A stretch of DNA of 64,000 nucleotides from Pachypanchax playfairii. Lineage: Eukaryota; Chordata; Actinopteri; Cyprinodontiformes; Aplocheilidae. The position numbers and the translations under genes were made by a program. The notes beneath the pieces were generated by a model. It was not told the origin of the DNA, did no database searches, and saw only the letters and a list, made by a program, of their open reading frames with translations. Positions 1 through 11,100 of this stretch are shown here, piece by piece (within the stretch, counting starts at the first letter, position 1; the number at the start of each line of letters is the position of its first letter). The stretch is taken from positions 430,382-494,381 of the forward strand of contig SSNP01000255.1 of assembly GCA_006937955.1 (NCBI GenBank), written 5' to 3'.

Positions 1-1665
1 GGACTCATTATTGATCCTGTCCATCCTCGTCCCTCTGATGGACTCATTATTGATCCTGCCCATCCTCGTCCCTCTGATGGTCTCATTCCAGATCCTGTCC
101 ATCCTCGTCCCTCTGATGGACCCATTCCTGATCCTGCCCATCCTCGTCCCTCTGATGGACTCATTCCTGATCCTGTCCGTCCTTGTCCCTCTGACAGACT
201 CATTCCTGATCCTGTCCATCCCCGTCCCTCTGATGGACTCATTCCTGATTCAGCCATACTCGTCCCTCTGATGGACCCATTCCTGATCCTGTCCATCCTC
301 GTCCCTCTGATGGACTCATTATTGATCCTGCCCATCCTCGTCCCTCTGATGGACTCATTCCTGATCCTGTCCATCCTCGTCCCTCTGATGGACTCATTCC
401 TGATTCATCCATACTCGTCCCTCTGATGAACTCATTCCTGATCCTGTCCGTCCTTGTCCCTCTGACAGACTCATTCCTGATCCTGTCCATCCCCGTCCCT
501 CTGATGGACTCATTCCTGATTCAGCCATACTCGTCCCTCTGATGGACTCTTCCTGACCCTGTCCATCCTCGTCCCTCTGATGGACGCATTCCAGATCCTG
601 TCCATCCTCATCCCTCTGATGGACTCATTATTGATCCTGTCCATCCTCGTCCCTCTGATGGACTCATTATTGATCCTGCCCATCCTCGTCCCTCTGATGG
701 TCTCATTCCAGATCCTGTCCATCCTCGTCCCTCTGATGGACCCATTCCTGATCCTGCCCATCCTCGTCCCTCTGATGGACTCATTCCTGATTCGTCAATC
801 CTCGTCCCTCCGATGGACTCATTCCTGATCCTGTCCGTTCTCGTCCCTCTGATGAACTCATTCCTGATCCTGTCCGTCCTTGTCCCTCTGACAGACTCAT
901 TCCTGATCCTGTCCATCCCCGTCCCTCTGATGGACTCATTCCTGATTCAGCCATACTCGTCCCTCTGATGGACTCATTCCTGATCCTGTCCGTCCTTGTC
1001 CCTCTGATGGACTCATTCCTGATCCTGTCCATCCTCGTCCCTCAGACGGACTCATTCCTGATCCTGCCCATCCTTGTACCTCTGACGGACCCATTCCTGA
1101 TCCTGTCCATCCTCGTCCCTCTGATGGACTTATTATTGATCCTGCCCATCCTCGTCCCTCTGATGGACTCATTCCTGATCCAGCCATACTCGTCCCTCTG
1201 ATGGACTCATTCCTGATCCTGTCCATCCTCGTCCCTCTGATGGACTCATTCCTGATCCTGTCCATCCTCGTCCCTCTGACAGACTCATTCCTGATTCATC
1301 ATTCCTCGTCCCTCTGATGGACTCATTCCTGATTCGTCAATCCTCGTCCCTCCGATGGACTCATTCCTGATCCTGTCCGTTCTCGTCCCTCTGATGAACT
1401 CATTCCTGATCCTGTCCGTCCTTGTCCCTCTGACAGACTCATTGCTGATCCTGTCCATCCCCGTCCCTCTGATGGACTCATTCCTGATTCAGCCATACTC
1501 GTCCCTCTGATGGACTCATTCCTGATCCTGTCCATCCTCGTCCCTCTGATGGACTCATTCCTGATCCTGTCCATCCTCGTCCCTCTGACAGACTCATTCC
1601 TGATTCATCATTCCTCGTCCCTCTGATGGACTCATTCCTGATTCAGCCATCCTCGTCCCTCTGAT
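1..1665. repeat. 39-bp minisatellite
   Basis: About 42 head-to-tail copies of a 39-bp unit of the form CTGATGGACTCATTCCTGAT followed by CCTGTCCATCCTCGTCCCT. Copies differ by a few substitutions (ATTATTG, TTCAG and CATTG variants). The array is already running at base 1. The unit length is 13 codons, so several frames stay open on both strands without coding. It lies in the lrp5 intron before the first visible exon. Confidence 0.95.
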
Positions 1666-1705
1666 GAACCTCAACATGTTCCTTTCTGCTGGCTCTCTGT
1701 ACTTT

Positions 1706-1706
1706 A

Positions 1707-1749
<43 letters not shown>

Positions 1750-1985
1750 GTCATTTAGCAGACGCTTTTATCCAAAGCGACTTACATTGAGAGAACATAC
1801 AAGCAAGAAATCAAAGAGAAGGAAACAATATAAGGAGGTGGACTGTTTGGAGTCCAGTTTAATTCCGACGCTGATACATCAAGTGTATCAATTTTTATTT
1901 ATTTTTTATTTTTTTGTAGAGATAAACTCCCAAATCGCTATCATAAATCATAAATCAATCCCTCATTAAGACTGAAAGTGTTCTA
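1706..1985 (-). mobile_element. 3' end of an L2/Rex-like non-LTR retrotransposon with (ACT)n tail
   Basis: Contains the conserved fish LINE tail TTAGCAGACGCTTTTATCCA and a (CTA)n microsatellite of about 14 units. Base for base it resembles the minus orientation of the copy at 51540-51884. The copy stops at 1985, where the Tc1 element of 1988-3589 is inserted. Confidence 0.7.
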
Positions 1986-1987
1986 TA

Positions 1988-3589
1988 CAGTGGGGCAAAA
2001 AAGTATTTAGTCAGCCACCAATTGTGTAAGTTCTCCCACTTAAAAAGATCAGAGAGGCCTGTAATTTTCATCATAGGTATACCTCAACTATGAGAGACAA
2101 AATGAGGAAAAAAAATCCAGAAAATCACATTGTCTGATTTTTAAAGAATTTATTTGCAAATTATGGTGGAAAATAAGTATTTGGTCACCTACAAACAAGT
2201 AAGATTTCTGGCTTTCACAGACCTGTAACTTCTTTAAGAGGCTCCTCGGTCCTCCACTCGTTACCTGTATTAATGGCACCTGTGTGAACTCGTTATCAGT
2301 ATAAAAGACACCTGTCCACAACCTCAAACAGTCACGCTCCAAACTCCACTATGGCCAAGACCAAAGAGCTGTCAAAGGACACCAGAAACAAAATTGTAGA
2401 CCTTCACCAGGCTGGGAAGACTGAATCTGCAATAGGTAAGCAGCTTGGTGTGAAGAAATCAACTGTGGGAGCAATTATTAGAAAATGGAAGACATACAAG
2501 ACCACTGATAATCTCCCTCGATCTGGGGCTCCACGCAAGATCTCACCCCGTGGGGTCAAAATGATCACAAGAACGGTGAGCAAAAATCCCAGAACCACAC
2601 GGAGGGACCTAGTGAATGACCTGCAGAGAGCTGGGACCAAAGTAACAAAGGCTACCATCAGTAACACACTACGCCGCCAGGGACTCAAATCCTGCAGTGC
2701 CAGACGTGTCCCCCTGCTGAAGCCAGGACACGTCCAGGCCCGTCTGCGGTTTGCTAGAGAGCATTTGGATGATCCAGAAGAGGATTGGGAGAACATCATA
2801 TGGTCAGATGAAACCAAAATATAACTTTTTGGTAGAAACTCAACTTGTCGTGTTTGGAGGGGAAAGAATGCTGAGTTGGATCCAAAGAACACCATACCTA
2901 CTGTAAAGCATGGGGGTGGAAACATCATGCTTTGGGGCTGTTTTTCTGCAAGGGGACCAGGACGACTGATCCGTGTAAAGGAAAGAATGAATGGGGCCAT
3001 GTATCGTCAGATTTTGAGTGAAAACCTCCTTCCATCAGCAAGGGCATTGAAAATGAGACGTGGCTGGGTCTTTCAGCATGACAATGATCCCAAACACACC
3101 GCCCGGGCAACGAAGGAGTGGCTTCGTAAGAAGCATTTCAAGGTCCTGTAGTGGCCTAGCCAGTCTCCAGATCTCAACCCCATAGAAAAGCTCTGGAGGG
3201 AGTTGAAAGTCTGTGTTGCCCAGTGTCAGCCCCAAAACATCACTGCTCTAGAGGAGATCTGCATGGAGGAATGGGCCAAAATACCAGCAACAGTGTGTGA
3301 AAACCTTGTGAAGACTTACAGAAAACGTTTGACCTCTGTCATTGCCAACAAAGGCTATATAACAAAGTATTGAGATTAACTTTTGTTATTGACCAAATAC
3401 TTATTTTCCACCATAATTTGCAAATAAATTCTTTAAAAATCAGACAATGTGATTTTCTGGATTTTTTTTCCTCATTTTGTCTCTCATAGTTGAGGTATAC
3501 CTATGATGAAAATTACAGGCCTCTCTGATCTTTTTAAGTGGGAGAACTTACACAATTGGTGGCTGACTAAATACTTTTTTGCCCCACTG
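1988..3589 (+). mobile_element. Tc1-like transposon, 1602 bp, with long inverted repeats
   Basis: The ends CAGTGGGGCAAAAAAGTATT and its complement are flanked by TA duplications at 1986-1987 and 3590-3591. Near-identical inverted repeats of about 210 bp each hold two related direct motifs, AAGTATTTAGTCAGCCACC and AAGTATTTGGTCACCTAC, an IR/DR layout. It sits in a lrp5 intron. Confidence 0.95.
2351..3373 (+). pseudogene. Tc1 transposase, two nonsense codons
   Basis: A 341-codon frame starts MAKTKELSKDTRNKIVDLHQ and ends ITKY. It has an N-terminal paired-like helix-turn-helix, then the DDE catalytic domain with D in WSDETKI, D in HDNDPKHTA and E in SPDLNPIE. In-frame stops at 2822-2824 (TAA, just after DETKI) and 3149-3151 (TAG, before WPSQSPDL) break it. 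There is no frameshift, so the copy is young but inactive. Confidence 0.93.
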
Positions 3590-3731
3590 TACGTAGATTA
3601 GAAAAGCAGTAGAGCTGAAACTGGTTCAGTCTGGAAGCCTTTCAAAAACACACTATTTTATCACAGGATCGATGTCTCACTAGTTATTAGAAGCATTTCA
3701 TACAAAATGAAACATGTCTGCCTTGTTTTAG

Positions 3732-3820
3732 GGGCGGAGGAGGTTTTGTTGCTGGCCCGGAGGACAGACCTGAGGAGAATCTCACTTGACCTTCCAGACT
3801 TCACCGATATAGTGCTGCAG
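3732..3820 (+). CDS. lrp5: lrp5 exon: start of beta-propeller 2
   Basis: 89 bp. The first two bases complete a glycine codon, then AEEVLLLARRTDLRRISLD follows, the conserved opening strand of propeller 2. The acceptor is ccttgttttag and the donor CAG|gtaaac. It ends in phase 0. This exon and the next two sum to 397 bp, the size I recall for mammalian exon 6. Confidence 0.93.
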
Positions 3821-6800
3821 GTAAACACACATACACAGGCATGCAGATGATACTGTGTTATCTGCATCAGGGAAGATGTCTCATGTTCATCATTGTTCCT
3901 CTTCTTCTACAGGTTGATGGTATCCGCCATGCCATAGCTATAGATTATGACCCAGTTGAAGGTTTTGTCTATTGGACAGATGATGAGGTTCAGTCCATTC
4001 GGCGCTCACTCATTGATGGTAGCAATGCCATGGTGCTGGTGTCCACGGAGCTGAAACACCCAGATGGTATTGCTGTTGATTGGGTGGCAAGGAACCTTTA
4101 CTGGACGGACACCGGCACCGATCGGATTGAGGTAAGACTTCATGCTGAATGTTAGTTTGGGTTTGTTCTTTTGAAAGCTGTGTGTACATCATGTGTCTGA
4201 GGGTGAATTTTTCCTTTTAATTGACTGAGTGCTGTTTGAACATTCATGTCCCACGTTGTAAATTCTGTTTGTTGAATTCTAGGATCCATTTCAAACGTGT
4301 TTTCTGTGTCATAAAACAGGAAAAATGTGCAACTTCATGTGCCGTTCTTAAATAAACAGCTTAGGTTTTAACATTCTAATAACATGATACCTCTGTGTGG
4401 TTTTCTAGGTTACCAGGCTTAATGGAACCTCACGAAAGATTTTGATTTCAGAGAACCTTGATGAACCCAGGGCCATTGTTCTGGATCCTGTAAACGGGTA
4501 GGTGTCATGTGTGTAACCCCCAAATTCCACTTCGTGCGCTCCGCTCCACTCCGGCACGAACGCCGGATCAAAAACGGTCCCATTGTAGTCAATCAGAGCT
4601 ATTCCACTGCCTCCACAGTGCGGCGCACGGCAGCGCACTGCCGTTCTGCCATCCGGCGAGAATAGGATCAATTCTATTTTTGCCGGACGCCTGAGAAAGT
4701 CCGCAGTCAATGTACAGAAATCACACCGCCCCAACAGGATAGGGAATAAGCACAACTTATGTTTGATCAAAATAAATTGATAAACAAACACATTTTTTGG
4801 TTTCATACGCATAGGTATTTTAATCTAGCAGCTATATGTATACAGGTATGTTTCCAAACATTTGTGTGTGTTCACACATGAATTGAACACCGTATAATTC
4901 AAAAATATATAATTTTGAAAGACATTTTATCGATCCCGTGGTTTTGTGTAATAAAGACTAGCGAGTGACAGCTGCAGATGAACGAGGAGCAGCTGATCCT
5001 TGAAGTGGAAAAGCAGAAGATTCTTTATGACACCAGGTATCCTTTTAACAATTAGTATGTCAATAAATCAAATCCTGCACGTGCTTATTTGCGCACCTCA
5101 GGTATGCGCATTGGAGCTGAGATGATGTAGAGCGGATGCAGTGTAATATGAGGTCGGAAACCAGCGGAAGCGGAGGCGGACCGCGCACGTAGTGGCATTT
5201 GGGGGTAAATGTGTCTCAGCAGGGCTGCAGCCGTTAGTTACAGGTGTTTTCAGAGAATTAACTTTTATCTAACTAGAAGGAGTTTACAACCACTGGACTG
5301 TGTTTTAGAACATATATATTTGTATAATTGATTGAGATTCCAACATAAAGACTCATCGTCTTTAGAACTGGATTGAAAATCTAATGTTTATCATAAAAAT
5401 GTTGATAACTAGTAATAACTAGTAGTTTTAGTCAAAAGAAGCTTCTATTTCTAACTATGATTTTAACGTTTACTAAATGATATTTTATCTGTCACCACGT
5501 GTCTGACTCAGTTACATGTACTGGACTGACTGGGGTGAACATCCTAAGATTGAGCGGGCAAACCTGGATGGAACTGACCGGGTCGTCCTGCTCAACACCT
5601 CCCTGAGATGGCCCAATGGACTGGCTCTAGACTACGAAGCAGGAAAACTTTACTGGGGAGATGCTGAAACGGACAAGATTGAGGTACATATTGGAGTTTT
5701 CTGTGAAGAATCAGTGTGCGGGTTAGTTTTTTTTTTTCTCTGCTTTGGGCTTAATGACCTTCATGCTTATCACTAGGGCTGAACGATTTATAAATTTATG
5801 ACCGAAATTGCGATTTCTGAAAATGCAATCATGTGATCGCCAACAGAGCGTTTTTTTGTGTGTAAGCGCGTGCACGCGTGTGCCGCACCTGACTGACCCA
5901 GAATCTATATGTGGTTTCCCAACCGCTCCACCAAGCTCGTCACTAACAAGCAGCGTGGTATGCATGGACAGGTCATCTTAATCAATCAGGATCAACCTTC
6001 TCCTTACAGCGTTTTATCGTGTAAAGTGTAGCGACATGGCGGAGGGAGAAGCACCTTGGAGTGATTTCATAAGGAAAAGAAACAGCACGTCTGCTGTATG
6101 GGAATAGTTTGGGTTTTAGGCTAGAGATGTGCAACAAAAACAGGTTTTGTGTAAAACTTGTCGAGAAAACACGACCAACTCATACCGACACTTAAAAAAT
6201 CACCACAAGCATTTGCATGATGAGTCTAATGAAAAATCAGGCGAAAGTGACGCGCATTTATTATTTATTTGACTTAAATCTTGTAAAGTTGAAGTTTTGT
6301 TGCTTCTTTTTTCTATACAACAGTCAAAAGTTGCTTTTAGTTCTTGAATTGCAACAACTGCCTCTTGTCAAGGTCTTTAAAGAATATACATGCATGTTTT
6401 ATTAATAAACACATTTGAAAATTATTCTTACCCTTAGTTTTCATCTAGAGTTTGATTTGATTTGATTTGATTTGAATGCTTTATTTCGAACAAGTGCAAA
6501 AAAAACAAAAAAACAAACAAACAATAATCAAGACAATAATACACATTAATGTGTCCAAAAAGGAGTAGGACGAAGCATAAGCTTAAATACGTAAGTTTAC
6601 ATAAGTTACATAAAATACATAAGTTTAAATACACAGCATTTACAAAGGCAGTCAATGTTTACGGGAATACTTTTTTTGTCATGTCTGTAAAAATTTATAC
6701 TGAATATTGTAGAGAAACCTATTTTGTAGAAAATCGTCAATCAAACTGAAATCGCAATATCAGCCAGAAAAATTTGATTTTTTTCCTAAAATTGTTCAGC

Positions 6801-7466
6801 CCTACTTATTACAATTAAAACAAAATTTTGAGTCTACAGAACAAATATGATGAAGATAGAAAAAATACTGTACGTATAATAATGATACAAATCTTAAGAC
6901 TTGTGCAAAAATATACTGTATATATATTTTTAGAAAAACTGATATATATTGCAAACAGGATGTCACCTGGAGACGTGATGCAGGTTTCATTTGTTGAGTC
7001 TTCATCCAAATTTTTGTCAAAACTCTTATCAAAAACCTTAAAAAAGACAAGAAATCCAAGCTGATATCCGGGATGTACAGGAACATGATCTGAAAATCAG
7101 TCAGCTGATAAAAAGTTTTTATATGTTGACAGATTATTTATCATTGTTTATCAGATTATGTGTCATTTTAGTTAGAACCTAGTTTTCAGTGAAAACAATC
7201 TGCTCCACCTGGAGGTTCTCGTGAAAAATTCTACCAACTCACAGAAGAAGAGTTAGTACTGGAGGAACTGTAGTCCCTGGTCTGATCTCAGATCTCAGAC
7301 ATTCGTCTGGGACAACCACCATGTGACACTAAAGCTGCTGGTTAATTCACAAAGACTAAAATAGATTTTAAGTGTTTATTCTGTATTTGTCACCTGAAAT
7401 CTCGGAGTTTGGTCACCTGTTTTCTTTTATTTTGCCGTGTGTGTGTGTGTGGGTGTGTGTCTGTGT

Positions 7467-7501
<35 letters not shown>

Positions 7502-7798
7502 TGTGTGTGGGTTTGTATTTCTGACCTCCTGGGGACCCGTTTCCTGACTTTTACTATCTTTCTGGGGTCCGAGGGTTCTTGTGGGGACCGAAGCCTGGTC
7601 CCCATGAGGGGGACTCCCCTTTTTAGGGTTAGGGGTTAGGTTTATAGGTATGGTGTGAATAGAGTTTTAGTTAGTCTTAGGGTTAGTTATAGATCAGTAA
7701 TGGTTAAGGTTAGGAAAAGGGTTTGGTTTAGGTATAAATCTAGTTACTAAAATCAATGGAAGTCAATGGACGGTCCCCATAAGGATACCAAAACACAC

Positions 7799-7844
<46 letters not shown>

Positions 7845-8080
7845 ATACATCAAGCCTGTTAGACAGCTGATTACTGAACAGCATCAGAAACCAATGGGGC
7901 AGAATAATCACAACTGGAAGAATGTTCACCTGCTCCTCCCGCTGATCCTCAGATACCAAACTCTTCCTCCACTTTATGCACTAATTTCAAGTGGCTTTTT
8001 CTTCCACAAGCTCTCCTTATTTTACAGGAGAACATGTGTGAACGTGCAGTGACAGATGTGTTGCTTTCTTTAGAGGCCTT

Positions 8081-8124
<44 letters not shown>

Positions 8125-11100
8125 AAGTGCCTGCTTTGTTGTGGTTATACAAATTAAGAATACATAGCTCTGTTTAGTCACACTGTTGAGACATGTGGGA
8201 AAGGCGTGTGTGTGTGTGTGGGTTTGTATTTCTGACCTCCTGAGGACCCGTTTCCTGACTTTTACTATCTTTCTGGGGTCCGAGGGTTCTTGTGGGGACC
8301 GAAGCCTGGTCCCCATGAGGGGGACTCCCCTTTTTAGGGTTAGGGGTTAGGTTTATAGGTATGGTGTGAATAGAGTTTTAGTTAGTCTTAGGGTTAGTTA
8401 TAGATCAGTAATGGTTAAGATTAGGAAAAGGGTTTGGGTTAGGTATAAATCTAGTTACTAAAATCAATGGAAGTCAATGGACGGTCCCCATAAGGATAAC
8501 AAAACACACTTGTGTGTGTGTGTGTGTGGGTTTGTATTTCTGACCTCCTGAGGACCCGTTTCCTGACTTTTACTATCTTTCTGGGGTCCGAGGGTTCTTG
8601 TGGGGACCGAAGCCTGGTCCCCATGAGGGGGACTCCCCTTTTTAGGGTTAGGGGTTAGGTTTATAGGTATGGTGTGAATAGAGTTTTAGTTAGTCTTAGG
8701 GTTAGTTATAGATCAGTAATGGTTAAGATTAGGAAAAGGGTTTGGGTTAGGTATAAATCTAGTTACTAAAATCAATGGAAGTCAATGGACGGTCCCCATA
8801 AGGATAACAAAACACACTTGTGGGTGTGGGTGTTTGTGTGTGTTTGTGTGAGTGAGTGAAAAGGAAAACGGAGACGTATACTGTGGAATTTCCCCTGCTT
8901 AAGGCTCTACACCTTGTTTTAATAGCTGCTGTACTTGTTTGGGTTTTGTTTCTGAAGCTTCGTGGTCTCAGGCTGTATTAGAAACCTTCAGCTAAACACA
9001 CTACACATTAATTTGTAAATAATAGTTTCACCCTTGTGGTGTGCAGGATGCACAGACAACTAACAACACCTGCATACCACGAAAGCTGTTGTGGACAGCC
9101 CTTCATCCATTCTAGATAAATAAGGTGTGTATAAATGGAGCTAGGCCTTATCAGAGAGATGGTAGTATCATCATTTCAAAATCACACCAACAGATTAAAA
9201 TCCCTTCAGAACTGTTATGTAGCTTTTCTGTTTTAATAACTTAGTAAGCGGTAATCACCTATTTCCTGGTGTGTATCTCTAGTGGTCACTAGGTGAGAAG
9301 CGTGTTACATCTGAGCACATCATCAGTCCATTGGGTCACACAGAAACCACTATTCACACTCTCACACCTACAGGGCCATTTAACCTAACACGCGTTGTAT
9401 GTGTGGGAGGAAATCAGATCCCCCTGAGAAAACTCACTCAAGCATGGGGAGACTGTTCAGACTCCATGCAGACAGGTCCCGGCGGCGTTTCAAAGAAGAA
9501 ACAACCAAAGTGGGACCAACGGAACAAACATGGAGTTGTGAAAAAATCAGCAATTAAAAACCTGCATAAAAAAATCACAGTAAGACAACAATCTGTATGA
9601 GCTGCTAACGGGACCCCACAATCTGAAGGAGGCGCTAACTGGATCCCACATTATGAAGGAGCCGCTAACGAGACCCCACAATCTGTATGAGCTGCTAACG
9701 GGACCCCACAATCTGAAGGAGGCGCTAACTGGATCCCACATTATGAAGGAGCCGCTAACGAGACCCCACAATCTGTATGAGCTGCTAAGGGGACCCCACA
9801 ATCTGTATGAGCTGCTAACGGGACCCCACAATCTGTATGAGCTGCTAACGGGACCCCACAATCTGAAGGAGGCGCTAACTGGATCCCACATTATGAAGGA
9901 GCCGCTAACGGGACCCCACAATCTGTATGAGCTGCTAACGGGACCCCACAATCTGTATGAGCTGCTAACGGGACCCCACAATCTGTATGAGCTGCTAAGG
10001 GGACCCCACAATCTGAAGGAGGCGCTAACGGGATCCCACATTATGAAGGAGCCGCTAACGGGACCCCACAATCTGTATGAGCTGCTAACGGGACCCCACA
10101 ATCTGTATGAGCTGCTAACGGGACCCCACAGTCTGAATGAGCGGCTAACGGGACCCCACAATCTGTATGAGCTGCTAAGGGGACCCCACAATCTGAAGGA
10201 GGCGCTAACTGGATCCCACATTATGAAGGAGCCGCTAACGGGACCCCACAATCTGTATGAGCTGCTAACGGGACCCCACAATCTGTATGAGCTGCTAACG
10301 GGACCCCACAATCTGTATGAGCTGCTAAGGGGACCCCACAATCTGTATGAGCTGCTAACGGGACCCCACAATCTGAAGGAGGCGCTAACTGGATCCCACA
10401 TTATGAAGGAGCCGCTAACGGGACCCCACAATCTGTAGGAGCTGCTAACGGGACCCCACAATCTGTATGAGCTGCTAAGGGGACCCCACAATCTGTATGA
10501 GCTGCTAACGGGACCCCACAATCTGTATGAGCTGCTAACGGGACCCCACAATCTGAAGGAGGCGCTAACTGGATCCCACATTATGAAGGAGCCGCTAACG
10601 GGACCCCACAATCTGTATGAGCTGCTAACGGGACCCCACAATCTGTATGAGCTGCTAAGGGGACCCCACAATCTGAAGGAGGCGCTAACTGGATCCCACA
10701 TTATGAAGGAGCCGCTAACGGGACCCCACAATCTGTATGAGCTGCTAAGGGGACCCCACAATCTGTATGAGCTGCTAAGGGGACCCCACAATCTGTATGA
10801 GCTGCTAACGGGACCCCACAATCTGAAGGAGGCGCTAACTGGATCCCACATTATGAAGGAGCCGCTAACGGGACCCCACAATCTGTATGAGCTGCTAACG
10901 GGACCCCACAATCTGTATGAGCTGCTAAGGGGACCCCACAATCTGAAGGAGGCGCTAACTGGATCCCACATTATGAAGGAGCCGCTAACGGGACCCCACA
11001 ATCTGTATGAGCTGCTAACGGGACCCCACAATCTGTATGAGCCACTAACGGGACCCCACAATCTGTATGAGCTGCTAAGGGGACCCCACAATCTGAAGGA

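Noticed and set aside
1..1574. Possible CRISPR-like or regulatory array
   Set aside because: The units are contiguous with no spacers and the DNA is vertebrate. It is a minisatellite.
7620..7650. Interstitial telomere repeat (TTAGGGTTAGGGGTTAGG)
   Set aside because: Only two or three imperfect units, present in every copy of the 290-bp interspersed repeat, so they belong to that repeat.
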